Positions 25,801 to 37,063 of a stretch of 64,000 nucleotides of DNA are shown one piece after another. The notes beneath the pieces were generated by a model. That model did not search any database and was not told the DNA's origin. It saw only the letters and a list, made by a program, of their open reading frames with translations. A program made the translations under genes and the position numbers. The stretch's first letter is position 1; every line of letters starts with the position of its first letter. The DNA is from Amaurobius ferox (lineage: Eukaryota; Arthropoda; Arachnida; Araneae; Amaurobiidae). The stretch is taken from assembly GCA_951213105.1 (NCBI GenBank), contig OX578146.1:112329927-112393926 (forward strand), written 5' to 3'.

Positions 25801-25970
25801 AATGTTGCCAATTCTAACTTAAAAGAATTAAATGAAGATTGCTAATTTTTTTTTTCATCTTGTTATCCGTGTTCCAGTAAAATAACATCGGGACTAAGAT
25901 TTTCGGAGAAGGAGTGGCAAACAAAGAATTTAAGACACGTGATCTGCTATTTATGTTTGAGCATGAAAAG
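22806..25970. other. A+T-rich stretch, no supported gene
   Basis: Only chance-length frames are present. A short TA tract occurs at about 23487. The interval 24960-25420 is more complex than its surroundings and contains CGCGCTCGCAGCGCCCCC near 25230. It has no coding signature on either strand. Confidence 0.45.
23545..23690. repeat. Two short units ending in TACGCTTAT, with a 16-base C run
   Basis: Two blocks of about 70 bp each run from a C-rich start to CTT(G/A)G(T/C)TACGCTTAT. The second contains a 16-base C run at 23635-23650. The same C-run plus TACGC ending resembles the patch at 4.9-5.06 kb. Confidence 0.4.
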
Positions 25971-25972
25971 CT

Positions 25973-26416
25973 GTGTTATTAAATATGTGTATTCAGCTTG
26001 AAGCTCTGCAACTTATATTAGAATCTAGCGAAGTATCTAGGTCAGTTACAATCTCCATCCCAATTCGGCGTATCAAATTGGCAAAAATGAACGTAAATGT
26101 AGGGAATGTTTTAACAATAAATAGCAATTATAAAATAACTAAAAGTATAAACGTATGCATATGCACTGTTGTTGAAGTTAAGGCTACAATTAAAAGTGTA
26201 ATATTTTTACGACGTTTCTTCAGGAATCGTGGGTGTATTTCACAGGATACAAAGATGAGTTCGAATTTCTGGACAACTAGGGGGAAACGATTGTCGGGTA
26301 CAATAAAACGACAATTAAATGCTCCACTAATTCACAAAACAGACGATTATATTCTCAAGGCACTAACGTATTCACTATTTAATTTGACTCATATCAGATC
26401 AACTCAGTCTCACTGA
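25973..26416 (+). CDS. Longest repeat-free open frame (147 codons), unrecognised
   Basis: This plus-strand frame runs 147 codons from ATG to a stop at 26416, ending 20 bp before the SINE target duplication. At about two-thirds A+T such a length is unusual by chance, roughly a 0.1 expectation in this window by my own rough estimate. The product is basic, with a cluster FLRRFFRNRG in the middle. There is no signal peptide, membrane helix or family motif that I know. A long frame is also partly open on the opposite strand, so it could be the shadow of a decayed gene or transposase on the minus strand. No promoter or splice evidence is visible. Confidence 0.2.
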   Translation: MLLNMCIQLEALQLILESSEVSRSVTISIPIRRIKLAKMNVNVGNVLTINSNYKITKSINVCICTVVEVKATIKSVIFLRRFFRNRGCISQDTKMSSNFWTTRGKRLSGTIKRQLNAPLIHKTDDYILKALTYSLFNLTHIRSTQSH

Positions 26417-26450
26417 ACGATGTCCCGCTTATATACCCTCTGTGAAAAGA

Positions 26451-26734
26451 GGCGCGACAGCCCAGTGGTTAACGCGCGGGAATTGCACTCAGTAGGCCCG
26501 GGTTTGATTTCCGCCACTGCCAAAACTGCCGTCGTGTTCACGCGGAGTACGACCATGTTAAAGATGTGGGTCCGTAAGCCCTTCCGAGAGGTTGGTGGTA
26601 GGGGAAGGAGGGTAACGTCCCTGTGGATGCCTCCCCCACTGGGTTCCGGTCTAAATTGAGTGGCACTTCCCGGGCGTCCAAACAGATACCTTACACCTTT
26701 CTGGTAGGTCGGACGGTCTGGGTCTCAACAACAA
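26451..26734 (+). mobile_element. tRNA-derived SINE with target-site duplication
   Basis: The element opens with a tRNA-like head: an A-box region CAGCCCAGTGGTTAACGCGC and a B-box-like GGGTTTGATTTCC, spaced as in pol III promoters. A body of about 200 bp follows and ends in GGTCTCAACAACAA. It is flanked by a 15-bp direct repeat, CCCTCTGTGAAAAGA at 26436-26450 and CCCTTTGTGAAAAGA at 26735-26749 (one mismatch), the hallmark of target-primed insertion. No 5S-like head is present on this copy, unlike the relative at 50.3 kb. The frame 26420-26659 across it is not a gene. Confidence 0.88.
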
Positions 26735-26750
26735 CCCTTTGTGAAAAGAT

Positions 26751-27480
26751 CTCGAAAAATTGACCTAACTCTTGAAATTTTTAACCAAACTGCAAAATTC
26801 AAGAATACCAAAACTCGCCAAATTGACGATATTTCTTCAAATCACGCGACCCGAACCTTCAAATAACAATGGTTGCATATAATTGTCATTTTTCCTCGGG
26901 GTCAGGAAATATGCACGTGAAGATAATTTATCGATTCGTAACAAAATGAAAAAAACATATCAAAATATTAATACGGTTTTAAACTTAAAAATTTTTGCAA
27001 CATATTTCGAACAATATCTTAAAAAATCTGATGTGGACAACACACGACTTTCCTATTATATAATGTGATTAATTTTCTACTTTTACAATAAAAAAATAGG
27101 TTTTTCTTATAGTAGATACTAATATTCTTTTCAAGATATTGAATTTTCGACAATTAGTCGTCATTTTCATTGATTTAGCGTCATTTTTTATCCATTTGGC
27201 GAGATTTTCGTTAATTTGGCAACATTTCAAAAAAGTCGCCAAGTTGGCGACATTCCGTCAAATTCGTCGCCAAAATCTCGCCAAGCGTTATGCACTAAGA
27301 AAAAAGTTATTCTTACAGCTGATAAATGACTATTGGCGTTCAAATACAAAAGTATTATTTAAAGTATATTTTTTCATGAATGGAACGAGCTAGATCCACG
27401 AGAATGATATCACTCAATTTATCGCATGGTATTACATATGAAAAGTGAACATGTTTCTCGATTGGAAATATATATATATA
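26751..27480. other. Non-coding, TTGGCGA-rich debris
   Basis: Words such as TTTGGCGA, GTCGCCAA and their inverses cluster at 27150-27290, giving a loosely palindromic patch. This suggests a decayed DNA element. No gene supported. Confidence 0.4.
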
Positions 27481-27489
27481 TATATTTTT

Positions 27490-27821
27490 ATACGACTTTT
27501 TGATAATTTTTTTGAAAAATGTACAATATCTCGAGAACGGTTCGTGCTAGCGTTCTAAAATTTATGTCAATCGTTTCCTAATGAAAAATTACATAAGAAA
27601 TGTCTATTTGCGTAACTTTATTAGTGGTTTTGATTTTTTGACGATTTTTTCAAAATTTCATTCGAAAATTTAGGGGAGTTCTGAACATTCGATTGTGTAT
27701 AAAAACAATAGGCTTCCAATGTTTACGGATTGTGATTTTTGTACCAAATTTGGCTCGAATCGGACCATTCGTTCGTCAGTTATCGTCTCCACAGACTCAC
27801 TGACACACACACACACACATA

Positions 27822-27853
<32 letters not shown>

Positions 27854-27960
27854 TCACTTCAAAAATGTTTGATTCGTGATCAGGGATGCTTGAAACGTGC
27901 TCTCCCGTCGAAAACTCGAATTCGAATTTTCGACCCCGTCACAATACTTTCCTTATACAT
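27490..27960. repeat. Probable dispersed repeat 3' part with (CA)n tract
   Basis: The block contains ATCTCGAGAACGGTTCGTGC near 27525, a GTTCGTCAGTTATCGTCTCC stretch, an interrupted (CA)n tract at 27802-27853, and then GTCACAATACTTTCCTTATA. This order resembles 3' regions of dispersed retroelements. The 158-codon frame across it includes the CA tract (alternating Thr-His) and is not credible as a gene. Confidence 0.4.
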
Positions 27961-28477
27961 TATGTATATAAGTAAAGTAAAAAGATACCGAAAATTAGTA
28001 ATAACATTCCACACAAATTATGATAAGTTCATTTTTGGGAAAAGTTTCGCTATTTTCGCTGGTTATTGTGGGTATGCAAAATGTGAAAAACTCGCGAAAG
28101 CCATACGAGTGGATCCCGTTGGCCTTATGGACTACAAGAAAAGAATAATAAAGTTAAATAAAGAAATATAAAATAAATGTGAAATAATAAAAACTAAAAT
28201 CCTAAAATATAATTTTATGATGATATTTCAAGAAAAGAACTGCATTATCAATTGTATAACTTAGTTTCTCATTCAGCAAGAGCAACATTTAGTTTTTCAA
28301 ATATTTCATCTCAAATAACGACATAAAATGTAATTAATGCGCTCCTTATTGTGTTTGTTTACGCTGAAGATTCATGTACAGCAAATCCTAATGATGACTA
28401 AAGATTTTCCTCATAAATTCTATATAAAATAATACAACTTTAATGGAAAACCTCAATTTTTCGGTTTATAACATCGA

Positions 28478-29103
28478 CCACGGGACAGAACCTAAAGGAG
28501 TCAGATTTTCGGTGCACCTGGGGGGGGGGGGGGGAGAAAAATGAAGATTTCAGAAAGTTTAAAAGCCCTCCTTGACCTTGAATGTGAATCTTTGCACCCG
28601 CATACTGCCGTCCATGGGACAAAACATGAACTTAATGTGATGTCCCCCCCCCCCTTCCTCTGAGGACGGAGAAAATGGTGTTTCCAAAAAGTTTTTCGAG
28701 AACCACCAAGAGAACCCCCCCCCCCCCCCCGTGACAGAGACGATTTAAAATGTGCACACTTATAATATGGACTACAGGACAGAACCTCACTTAACCAATT
28801 TCCGGAACCACGGGACAGAATCTAATTGGGCCGGATTTTCGGTCCACCCGGGAAAGGGGAGAAAAATGAGGGTTTCGAAAACTTCAGACGCCCTTACCCC
28901 CTCTTGACCTTAAATGTCAAATCTCTGCACTTGTATAATGTCGCCCATGGGACGACACTTTTAGTTTTTCGAAAACCTCCAAGAGACACCCCCCCCCCCC
29001 CCACACACACACACACACAAACACACGCCTGAGACTAAGACGGTTGAAAATGGGAACACTTATAACATGGACCACGAAACAGAACCTCACTTAATCAATT
29101 TCC
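28478..29103. repeat. Two tandem units of about 300-330 bp rich in C or G runs
   Basis: Both units start with ACCACGGGACAGAA, pass through CC(G/T)GATTTTCGGT-like sequence, GAGAAAAATGA, CTTGACCTT, CCATGGGAC and a C run, and end with CAGAACCTCACTTAA. Four C or G runs of 11-16 bases lie inside (28520-28534, 28644-28654, 28715-28730, 28989-29002), the last merging into (CA)n. Confidence 0.75.
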
Positions 29104-29360
29104 AAGTAAGACGACTATTTTTGACGTTAAGCGCCATGCATTGTTAAGCAAAATAAAACTTTTTTGAAGCAGCTTAATTTTTTAAGAGTGGTACTTTTCC
29201 ATGCCTTTTACGGGCTTCTATAGTCTTGCAAAAGCGTCTTTATAGAGCATGCCAATACGGACAGCTACTGTTTTTATCTTAACGATAAATTATAAAATAT
29301 TCCGTATAAGGTTTAAAGGTACTCGCAGATAAAAAAAAAGGGGGGGGGGGGGACTTGACT

Positions 29361-29847
29361 TAATAATCCTTCTTCTTATCCCTATATATTTTCACTCTCA
29401 CCTTTTGCCACGATGCTTAAATAAATTTATGCTCTCCACTCATTTTATGCACATATTTTTACAACGAGAATAAGTTGACGTTTTATGGGTTTGTCTGAAA
29501 GGGCCCTTTTATAAAACAGCTAAAGAAGGGGAAGCCTTATGAAAGGCGTATGAAATGCATTTTAAGACGGGGAGTTAGGGGAATAAAATGTTTGGTTAAG
29601 GTCACAGATGCTAATTACACGGCGTTGTTAAAAGAAAACAGATACGGTACTCAAAATGGCGAACATAATCAAAAGTTACAGTTAGCAGCCGCGTGGTTTA
29701 CGGTCCTCTTGAATGCAGAGTAACATTAAAAGGAGAATAGCTGCGTAATATTGCTTTTCTATATTCTGGCATATCCCGAATTCTCCGAGATAAAGAAGCA
29801 AGCAAATATTAACTTTAGAAGCAGTTATTTATTATGATACTTTTATT
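29361..29847. repeat. Duplicated non-coding block, copy A
   Basis: About 490 bp that recur at 32240-32752 in the same orientation with clear similarity throughout. Shared stretches include TTATGCACATATTTTTACAA, TTTTATGGGTTTGTCTGAAA, GGGGAATAAAATGTTTGGTT and GATGCTAATTACAC. No frame is conserved between copies, so the shared sequence is not protein-coding. It is followed about 960 bp later by a 1.3 kb Helentron-like element. Confidence 0.75.
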
Positions 29848-30049
29848 GATAAAAATTTATGCACTGGATACCGCGCCAGTTAATAGCCATTTTGTATCAG
29901 AAATGCTGCATTAGGCGATATAGATATTCGATGAAAGTGGGACTCGTCGATTTCAAATGACCTATGCAAGTTAATATGTGCAAGTACAACAATCAGAAAA
30001 AACTGATGTGGGCGGCCTGTGACTTTTTCTACAGATCCCTGTTCATTTT

Positions 30050-30208
30050 TTAACAAATATTACGTAATCACTTACTTTAAGTTCTAGAGCACAAAATCCC
30101 TTACTTTAAGTAATGAAATCAATTATTTTAATGCGTTTTCCTATAGGCTCATATTCCTTTTCATCAAATATTACGTAATCCCTTACTTTAAGTTCTAGCG
30201 CACAAAAT
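30050..30208. repeat. Tandem duplication of about 110 bp
   Basis: CAAATATTACGTAATC followed by CTTACTTTAAGTTCTAG and GCACAAAAT occurs at 30054 and again at 30165. Confidence 0.75.
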
Positions 30209-30599
30209 AAAACTCAAAATGGATACTTATTTAAAATTAACTTCAATTTACAGTTTTAAAGCATTTTCTTTCTCATTTGGAGACTTGGAGCATTTGAAAA
30301 CGTCACCAGCTCGCCAAAGTTAAAATATATATATATATATCATGAAACATCAATAGAATGGTTTATTTTTGGAGCTGGTTTTATTAATTGTGTTATCAAT
30401 AATTAAGTATAAAACAGGCATTTTGCAATTATGAAGCATATATTTATCCTTTTATTCGAATTTTTTACAAGCTATTTAGGGGGAAAGGTCGTTTCTGTTT
30501 TTCCAAATCATACCAAAATAAATAATTGATTTTTTTATCAGCTTTCTTTTATACATATTTTTGATTTTAGGCAAAAATTGAAAGTTAACAAGTTTAATC

Positions 30600-30665
30600 G
30601 CGTACCTCTTTAAACCCCTCACGGACCACACCCAGGGGTACGCGTATCGCACTTTGGGAAGTATT
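30600..30665. mobile_element. Probable hAT-type transposon end
   Basis: The stretch ends in GGGGTACGCGTATCGCACTT followed by TGGGAAGTATTG. Read inwards from the other strand, TTCCCAAAGTG and a GTACGCGTACCCC-like word are typical of hAT terminal sequences. I did not find the matching left end, so this is a single terminus or a truncated copy. Confidence 0.4.
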
Positions 30666-30807
30666 GACTTAATATACCGATGAAGAATTTTATTTCTTTA
30701 AAGGGTTGTAATAATTTGAAAATTTAATACTATTACATATATGAGGGTGATATTCCATGAAATGATACGACTGTATAAAAACACAATTTTCAAAATATAA
30801 ATTGATT

Positions 30808-32101
30808 AACAAGAAAGATCAATCATGCTTAAAGCATTGATTATGAAACACTTTCCAACTTCAATGCAATTTTATTTAAACATGTCTAAAATGCAATACA
30901 TTCCTCGGTAATATTTTAAAACTTATCACAATACTACATTAATTTATTATATTTGAAAACTTAAACCTTCATAGAAAAAAGTGAACTTCATTCAAATGAC
31001 GGTATTGAAATATAAATTGCCTGGTTTAAACATCTCTAAAATGCGATACATTCCTCGGTAATAATTTTAGAATTATCATAATACTACGATAATTTATTAT
31101 ATTTGAAAACTTCATTGAAAACAACTGAAATTCATTCAAATGACGTCATAGAAAAAATAACACGCCTAACTCTCTATAAAAGCAGCATTTCATTCATAAC
31201 AATTTCCTATTCATTTAATTCATCACAATACTATAATAATTTATTTTATTTAAAAATTGGACCATGGAGCTACAAGTAATTAAACTCTATGCTCAAAACT
31301 TCATCGAAAAAAATCGTCCTTCTCTTTGTAAAATCAATGAATATTTCATTCATATCAGCTATACAGACTCCATGAACTAAATAATTTTGTGTTAAAGAAA
31401 TACAGCAATTCTAATGCAACTCATTCTACATATTTTGCTGTTTACATTTTACATAAGTGAAAAATAGGCTTCGTTGTAGAAATAATCAAATTTGGATAAG
31501 AATTTAAACTCAAATATATTGTAATTGCGTTGTTTCAGTATGTAGATGCACAGAATTTAAGCAAAAATAAAGTGGTTTTAGGACGGATACAACACTCAAT
31601 ATGAATTAAAAAGAACTTTAAAAATCATGATTTTGAGACAAGATGGATGCCATATATCATTTTGAAGTGGGTCACGTGATATTTTCATATCGTGGTCACG
31701 TGATCGCTGTATATAAGAGGTGTAATTAATATTTTAATTTTTATTTAAAAAACTACTGAATATATTTCACTGAATTTTTTTATATATATTTTATGGAACA
31801 ATTTGAATATTACCTAAAATTTTCGAAGCAAGTTGTGAATTTTAAATCGGCTTAAAAAATGTTTGAAAAATTAGGTGCCATAGGGCTCAATGTATTTCAT
31901 TTTTTCAACCCGGGTTCAATCCAAAACTAATTGGGTGATATTATTCATTTATATTCACATAGGTCCTACAGACCGTCTGAGCAACATACTAAAATTTCAT
32001 TTTGATTAAGTTATTTTTACGGCAGTTACCGTGCTAACGGACAGACAAACAGAATGAACAAAGTCATAAACACTTTTCAACTTTGTTGTAAAGTGTTAAA
32101 A
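30808..32101 (-). mobile_element. Helentron-like non-autonomous element, copy 1
   Basis: One of three ~1.3 kb copies. On the minus strand it starts TTTTAACACTTTACAAC and ends in an imperfect hairpin (AATCAATGCTT / AAGCATGATT) followed by GATCTTTCTTGTT. A 13-bp subterminal inverted repeat is present: GTTGTAAAGTGTT at 32085-32097 against AACACTTTCCAAC at 30847-30859, with one mismatch. Inside lie a short degenerate GACA tract near 32040 and 2.5 tandem ~150-bp modules. Subterminal inverted repeats, a GTCT-type microsatellite, a 3' hairpin and no target duplication are the known traits of Helentron-associated INE/DINE elements. No coding capacity. This is the most diverged of the three copies. 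Confidence 0.72.
31671..31717 (+). promoter_or_regulatory. Paired CACGTG boxes before a TATA-like word
   Basis: GTCACGTGAT occurs at 31671 and 31695, followed by GTATATAAG at about 31709. Copies 2 and 3 of the element keep the second CACGTG but have CATGTG in the first and TATAAG downstream. This is promoter-like in appearance only, and it points opposite to the inferred element orientation. Confidence 0.2.
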
Positions 32102-32239
32102 ATAAAATAAAAACTTTATGTATAAACTCAAAGGTAATATCTACCAATTTTTTTTTTTTGTTTTTCTCTCAACAATAAATTATAAATATATTTTGCATAA
32201 TAAGGTTCTACAGCTATGAAAGATTAAAAATTGGAAACT

Positions 32240-32752
32240 TAATAATCCCTCCTCATATCCCTACAATTTCACTTTCAGCTATTGCCACGCTGCTTAAAGT
32301 AAATTTATGCTCTAAACTCGCATTTTATGCACATATTTTTACAACGAGGATAAAGTGGCATTTTATGGGTTTGTCTGAAAGACCCCTTTTATAAAGCAGT
32401 GTAAGCGGCAAAAGAGGGGGAGCGTTATGAAACACGTATAAAATGTATTTTAAGCAGGGAACCTGGGGGAATAAAATGTTTGGTTAGGGTCACTGATGCT
32501 AATTACACAGCGTTGTTTAAAGAAACATGACACGGCACTTAAAATGGCGTATGTTCAAAGTTACAGTTAACAACCGCATGGTTTGCGGTCGTTTCGTATG
32601 CAGCACATCCATTTAATGGAGAACATGAAGATAGCTAAGCAAAATATCGCATTTTTATACTGTGACATCGTAATTTTTCGGTAGCAAACTAGACGAATAT
32701 TCAGATCAAATGCGGTATTTATTTATTACGATACTTACTACTAATCAGTTCT
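32240..32752. repeat. Duplicated non-coding block, copy B
   Basis: Direct duplicate of 29361-29847 with scattered substitutions and small indels. It is followed after about 240 bp by the second Helentron-like element. Confidence 0.75.
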
Positions 32753-32994
32753 AGCTGTGATCTGCAACCTCACTGAAGTATTGGTTGGTGTGACCCCACT
32801 AAAGTATTATTTTATTTAGAAGACCCCATGGAAATAAAACAAGGAGCTGATAATTATAATTAAATATGCATTATTATAAAAACAATTATTTTACATTCGC
32901 TAACATTACTTAAATATAACAATAAAAATGTCAAAATGTTTCATCTAGCTCGAATTAGTATGTAGGATTGTTTTGAAACAAGAAAACACTATTA

Positions 32995-34265
32995 AACAAG
33001 AAAGATCAATCATGCTTAAAGCATTGATTATGAAACACTTTCCAACATCAATGCAATTTTATTTAAAAAAGTCGAAAATGCAATACATTAATCGGTAATA
33101 CTTTAAAACTTATCACAATACTACATTGATTTATTATATTTTAAAACTTAAACCTTCATTGAAAAAAATGAACTTCATTCAAATGACGGCATTGAAATAT
33201 AAATTGCCTGGTTTAAATATCTCTAAAATGCAATACATTCCACGGTAATATTTTTAAAACTATCATAATACTACGAAAATTTATTATATTTGAAAACTTC
33301 ATCGAAAACAACTGAAATAAATTCAAATGACGTCATAGAAAAAATAACACGCCTGGATCTCTCTATAAAAGCAGGATTTCATTCATTTCATTCATCACAA
33401 TACTATAATAATTTATTTTATTTAAAAATTAAACCATGGAGCTACAATTCATAAACTCTATGCTTAAAACTTCATTGAAAAAAATCGTCCTTCTGTTTAT
33501 AAAATCAATTAATATTTCACTCATATCAGCCATGCAGACTCCATGGACTGAATTATTTTGTGTTAAAGAAATACAGTAATTCTAATACAACTCATTCTAC
33601 ATATTTTGCTGTTTACATTTTACATAGGTGAAAAATAGGCTTAGTTGTAGAAATAATCAAATTTGAATGAGAATTTAAACTCAAATATATTGTCATTGTG
33701 TTGTTTTAGTATGTAGATGCACAGAATTTAAGCAAAAATAAAGTAGTTTTAGGACAGATACAACACTCAATAAGAATTAAAAAGAACTTTAAAAAATCAC
33801 GATTTTGAAACAAGATGGATGCCATATATCATTTTGAAGTGGGTCATGTGATCGTTTCATATCATGGTCACGTGATCGTTTCATATAAGATGTGTAATTA
33901 TTATTTTAATTTTTATTTAAAAAACTACTGAATATATTTCGCTGAATTTTTTTTTATATATTTTATGGAACAATTTGACTATTACCTAAAATTTTCGAAG
34001 CAATTTGTGAATTTTAAATCCGTTTAAAAAATGTTTGAAAAATTAGGTGCCATAGGGCTCAATGTATTTCATTTTTTCAACCCGGGTTCAATCCAAAACT
34101 AATTGGGTGATATTATTCATTTATATTCCCATAGGTCCTACAGACCGTCTGAACAACATACTAAAATTTCATTTTGATTAAGTCATTTTTACGGCAGTTA
34201 TCGTGCTAACAGACAGAATGAACAAAGTCATAAACACTTTTCAACTTTGTTGTAAAGTGTTAAAA
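32995..34265 (-). mobile_element. Helentron-like non-autonomous element, copy 2
   Basis: Full-length copy with the same ends as copy 1. The subterminal inverted repeats lie at 33034-33046 and 34249-34261. The GACA microsatellite is reduced to one or two units. It is closer in sequence to copy 3 (shared GTCATGTGATCGTTTCATAT and GCCTGGATCTCTC) than to its neighbour copy 1, although copies 1 and 2 are only about 0.9 kb apart. Confidence 0.72.
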
Positions 34266-35846
34266 AAAGATTACGGGGATTGTTTGACAATGCTAGTGTG
34301 AAAATTCAGTTTAAATCTGTTTATTGAAACAAAATAACCACCAGTTTTTTCGTAATTTTTCTGATATCACAAGAAAATGACACTGCAATAAACCTTCCAA
34401 GTAACCTTGAACCTTCCAGACCTTAGTTATAGTATCCTACCATATTATAAGCGTAATTTGTTCGAGTCCTAACCTTATCGGCATATGCAAAAAATTAGAA
34501 TATTTTTGAGAGTACAGGTAATAGCTGTGGTATACACGACTGATTTATTTAATGCATAAAATCAAATAATTTTATGTAAATGTTTACTATTACGTCATAA
34601 AATCCGTAAATAATTATTACTTATTTCATTTTTAGGAAACATTTATGAAGAAAATTATAATCACGAAGGTCTCTACTGATAGTGATAAAACTGCTTAAAT
34701 ATAGGAATATTTATGGAATTTTAACATATATATCTCTAAATACCCTATCGGATGATATTTTAACACATTAGAAGAATACGATATAAAAATAAAATATACG
34801 ATATTAAATGTGGTGGGGTATATTATAATATTTCCCTCAACATATGATATACCGTTTTGCCATGTAAAATGTAAATAACATAAGACACTGCTCAAAAAAC
34901 ATTGTCAGTAAAATCTTGTTAATTTAGAAAGTACGAGATCAGATACGTTCACTGACGCCACTTCAGGAAACAGGTGGCCAAATATATCCCTTTATCACTT
35001 CCTGTTATTGTTTACAAAAATAGACAAAACTAAGGTAATTATTGTATCTGATAGCGCTTTTCACAGCGAAATGTAAACATATGTGCTAATCAATACCATA
35101 GAATTTCGTTAAGATAAATTAAATGCTCTAATAAAAAACTGTAAAAAAAAAATGTTTTCATGTTCAGCCATATGTTTCCCAACAAACAAATCAAATGTAA
35201 GGGCCTAACTACAATTTTAACTAGCGATATTACAAGCCACAGATCAAGAATTCGAGTCTTTGATAATATAACAGTTAGACTACTTGTGTTTGGTTTCTGT
35301 GATTTTTCTAACATATAACCTAAATATGACCCATTATTTATTCGAAATTTCTTCAGAGTACTACACTTGATTTTCTAAACCGGAAAATAACTTGGCCTGA
35401 ACGAAGCCGGTTCTCCTGGACAGCACGTAGATATGCTACCAACTATACCGTTCTGTCCCTGTGAGCAATTATTAGAATTATCTTACAGTTCTATATGTGA
35501 CACACATTCACTTGACAACATAATTCCTAGGGACAACATAATTACTGTGCTTATCTTGGATATTTACGTATCTTGGAAATATTCAGCTCGGGGGAAATTT
35601 GGAAAATATCAAGCTCGATTCATGATGTTTTGAAAAGTTACAAATGAGTATTTATTCAAAATGTATATATAAATGTATATTTATTACAACAATAAGAGAA
35701 TGTGTTTATTATTATTATGCAGAATGTAGTTTGTTTATTGTATGTTTATTATTATGCGGATAGCAAAGCTTACAAAACAGTTTTTCACATTAACTTTGGG
35801 TACGTAGACGGCAGACTTATGATATATATGGGAAAAAATGATTTGG

Positions 35847-35860
35847 TCGGGCCGGCCCGA
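35847..35860. repeat. Perfect GC palindrome TCGGGCCGGCCCGA
   Basis: A 14-bp perfect palindrome of unusually high GC content in A+T-rich DNA. No flanking gene explains it. Confidence 0.8.
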
Positions 35861-37045
35861 TATGCAAAAAAGAAGTGTCTAGTCGGATTGGGGCATTAGA
35901 TAGTAAAATGTCTTTAGGGGTCAGGCAGGTTCTGTTACTATCGGACTGAACTGTCTGAAATTACAGACCTCTAATGGCTGGCCATTCATCTGATCTATAA
36001 AAATATCCTTGACTTCTTGACTGCACCCTTAACTGTAAACATATCCTTGCAAAAACTTTAATCATTGTAATCTAATCGTTTATGTTACGAATCCAGAAAT
36101 TTCTTGAAAAGCATTATGTCTTATTCATAGAACGAATGCGAATTTTAATGAGAACATTTCTGTCATTTACAATTAATTATTAGTGTAGCGTTTGTTGTAT
36201 TGATTGGTTTAAGTACTATTTTCAAAATGTGTGAGAAAATAATTTTCAAAGAATATTTTAAAAAATCAAACTGTTAAAGAATACCACTGGCAAAAAATAA
36301 GTGAAAATATCAAATTTCTCAAATAAATTTCTAAGAAAAACTAGTTTTGATTCACAAAATATGATACGAGACAAGTTGTGCTTTAAAAATAAATTTTAAG
36401 AAAATATCCGGGATTTTTTTTTCTAACCTCTAAAATTTTTAATCATTTCTATTTTGATAGCGAAACAGAAAATGCTCATTAATATTAATCATTAAATGCT
36501 TTTTTACGAAAAAAAACCTGTTTTGCTTAAAATAATTTCAATTAAAAATAGTAGCAAAGTTATTCTAAATTATTCTTAATTAAATATTTAGTTTGCGATG
36601 CGTTTAAATTATAAAAAGAAAATTGCCTAAGAATTAGAGCGAACTTACCTAATAAAGTTGAATAATTAATTTTCAGCAGTAAATAAAATAATCCTTACCT
36701 GAAAATAAAGAGAATAATTAATTTCAATAAACGAAAATGACAAGAATATATATATATATATAGTAGTAGTAACTATTACAAAAGCACTTAAAAAAAAGTA
36801 GAAATTACAGAGTAACATTCACAAAAAAAAAATACATTTTATTTTCCAAATTCAGAGTATATTTACATTGTGTTTAAAAATATTAATGCCATAGATATAA
36901 TTTATTGTGTAACATTCAATGAAGCTATCTAATGGGTTAAAATATTTGAAGTAAACGTCTCCATTCGACTGTCTCATGCATCCATTTTCCGCATTGTTTC
37001 AGTTCTACTTATGCCCAGTGCTTCAAGCATACATCCGTGTGAGGT

Positions 37046-37063
37046 TCCTAAATTTATTTAGGA
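37046..37063. repeat. Short hairpin TCCTAAAT / ATTTAGGA
   Basis: A perfect 8-bp stem with a 2-nt centre, extendable by three more positions with one mismatch. Confidence 0.6.

Noticed and set aside
26420..26659. 80-codon open frame on the plus strand
   Set aside because: It lies almost wholly within the tRNA-derived SINE and its target duplication; the frame is a by-product of a GC-rich repeat.
27695..28171. 158-codon open frame, the longest in the window
   Set aside because: A large part is a (CA)n tract read as alternating Thr and His inside a probable dispersed repeat. Periodicity explains the open frame.
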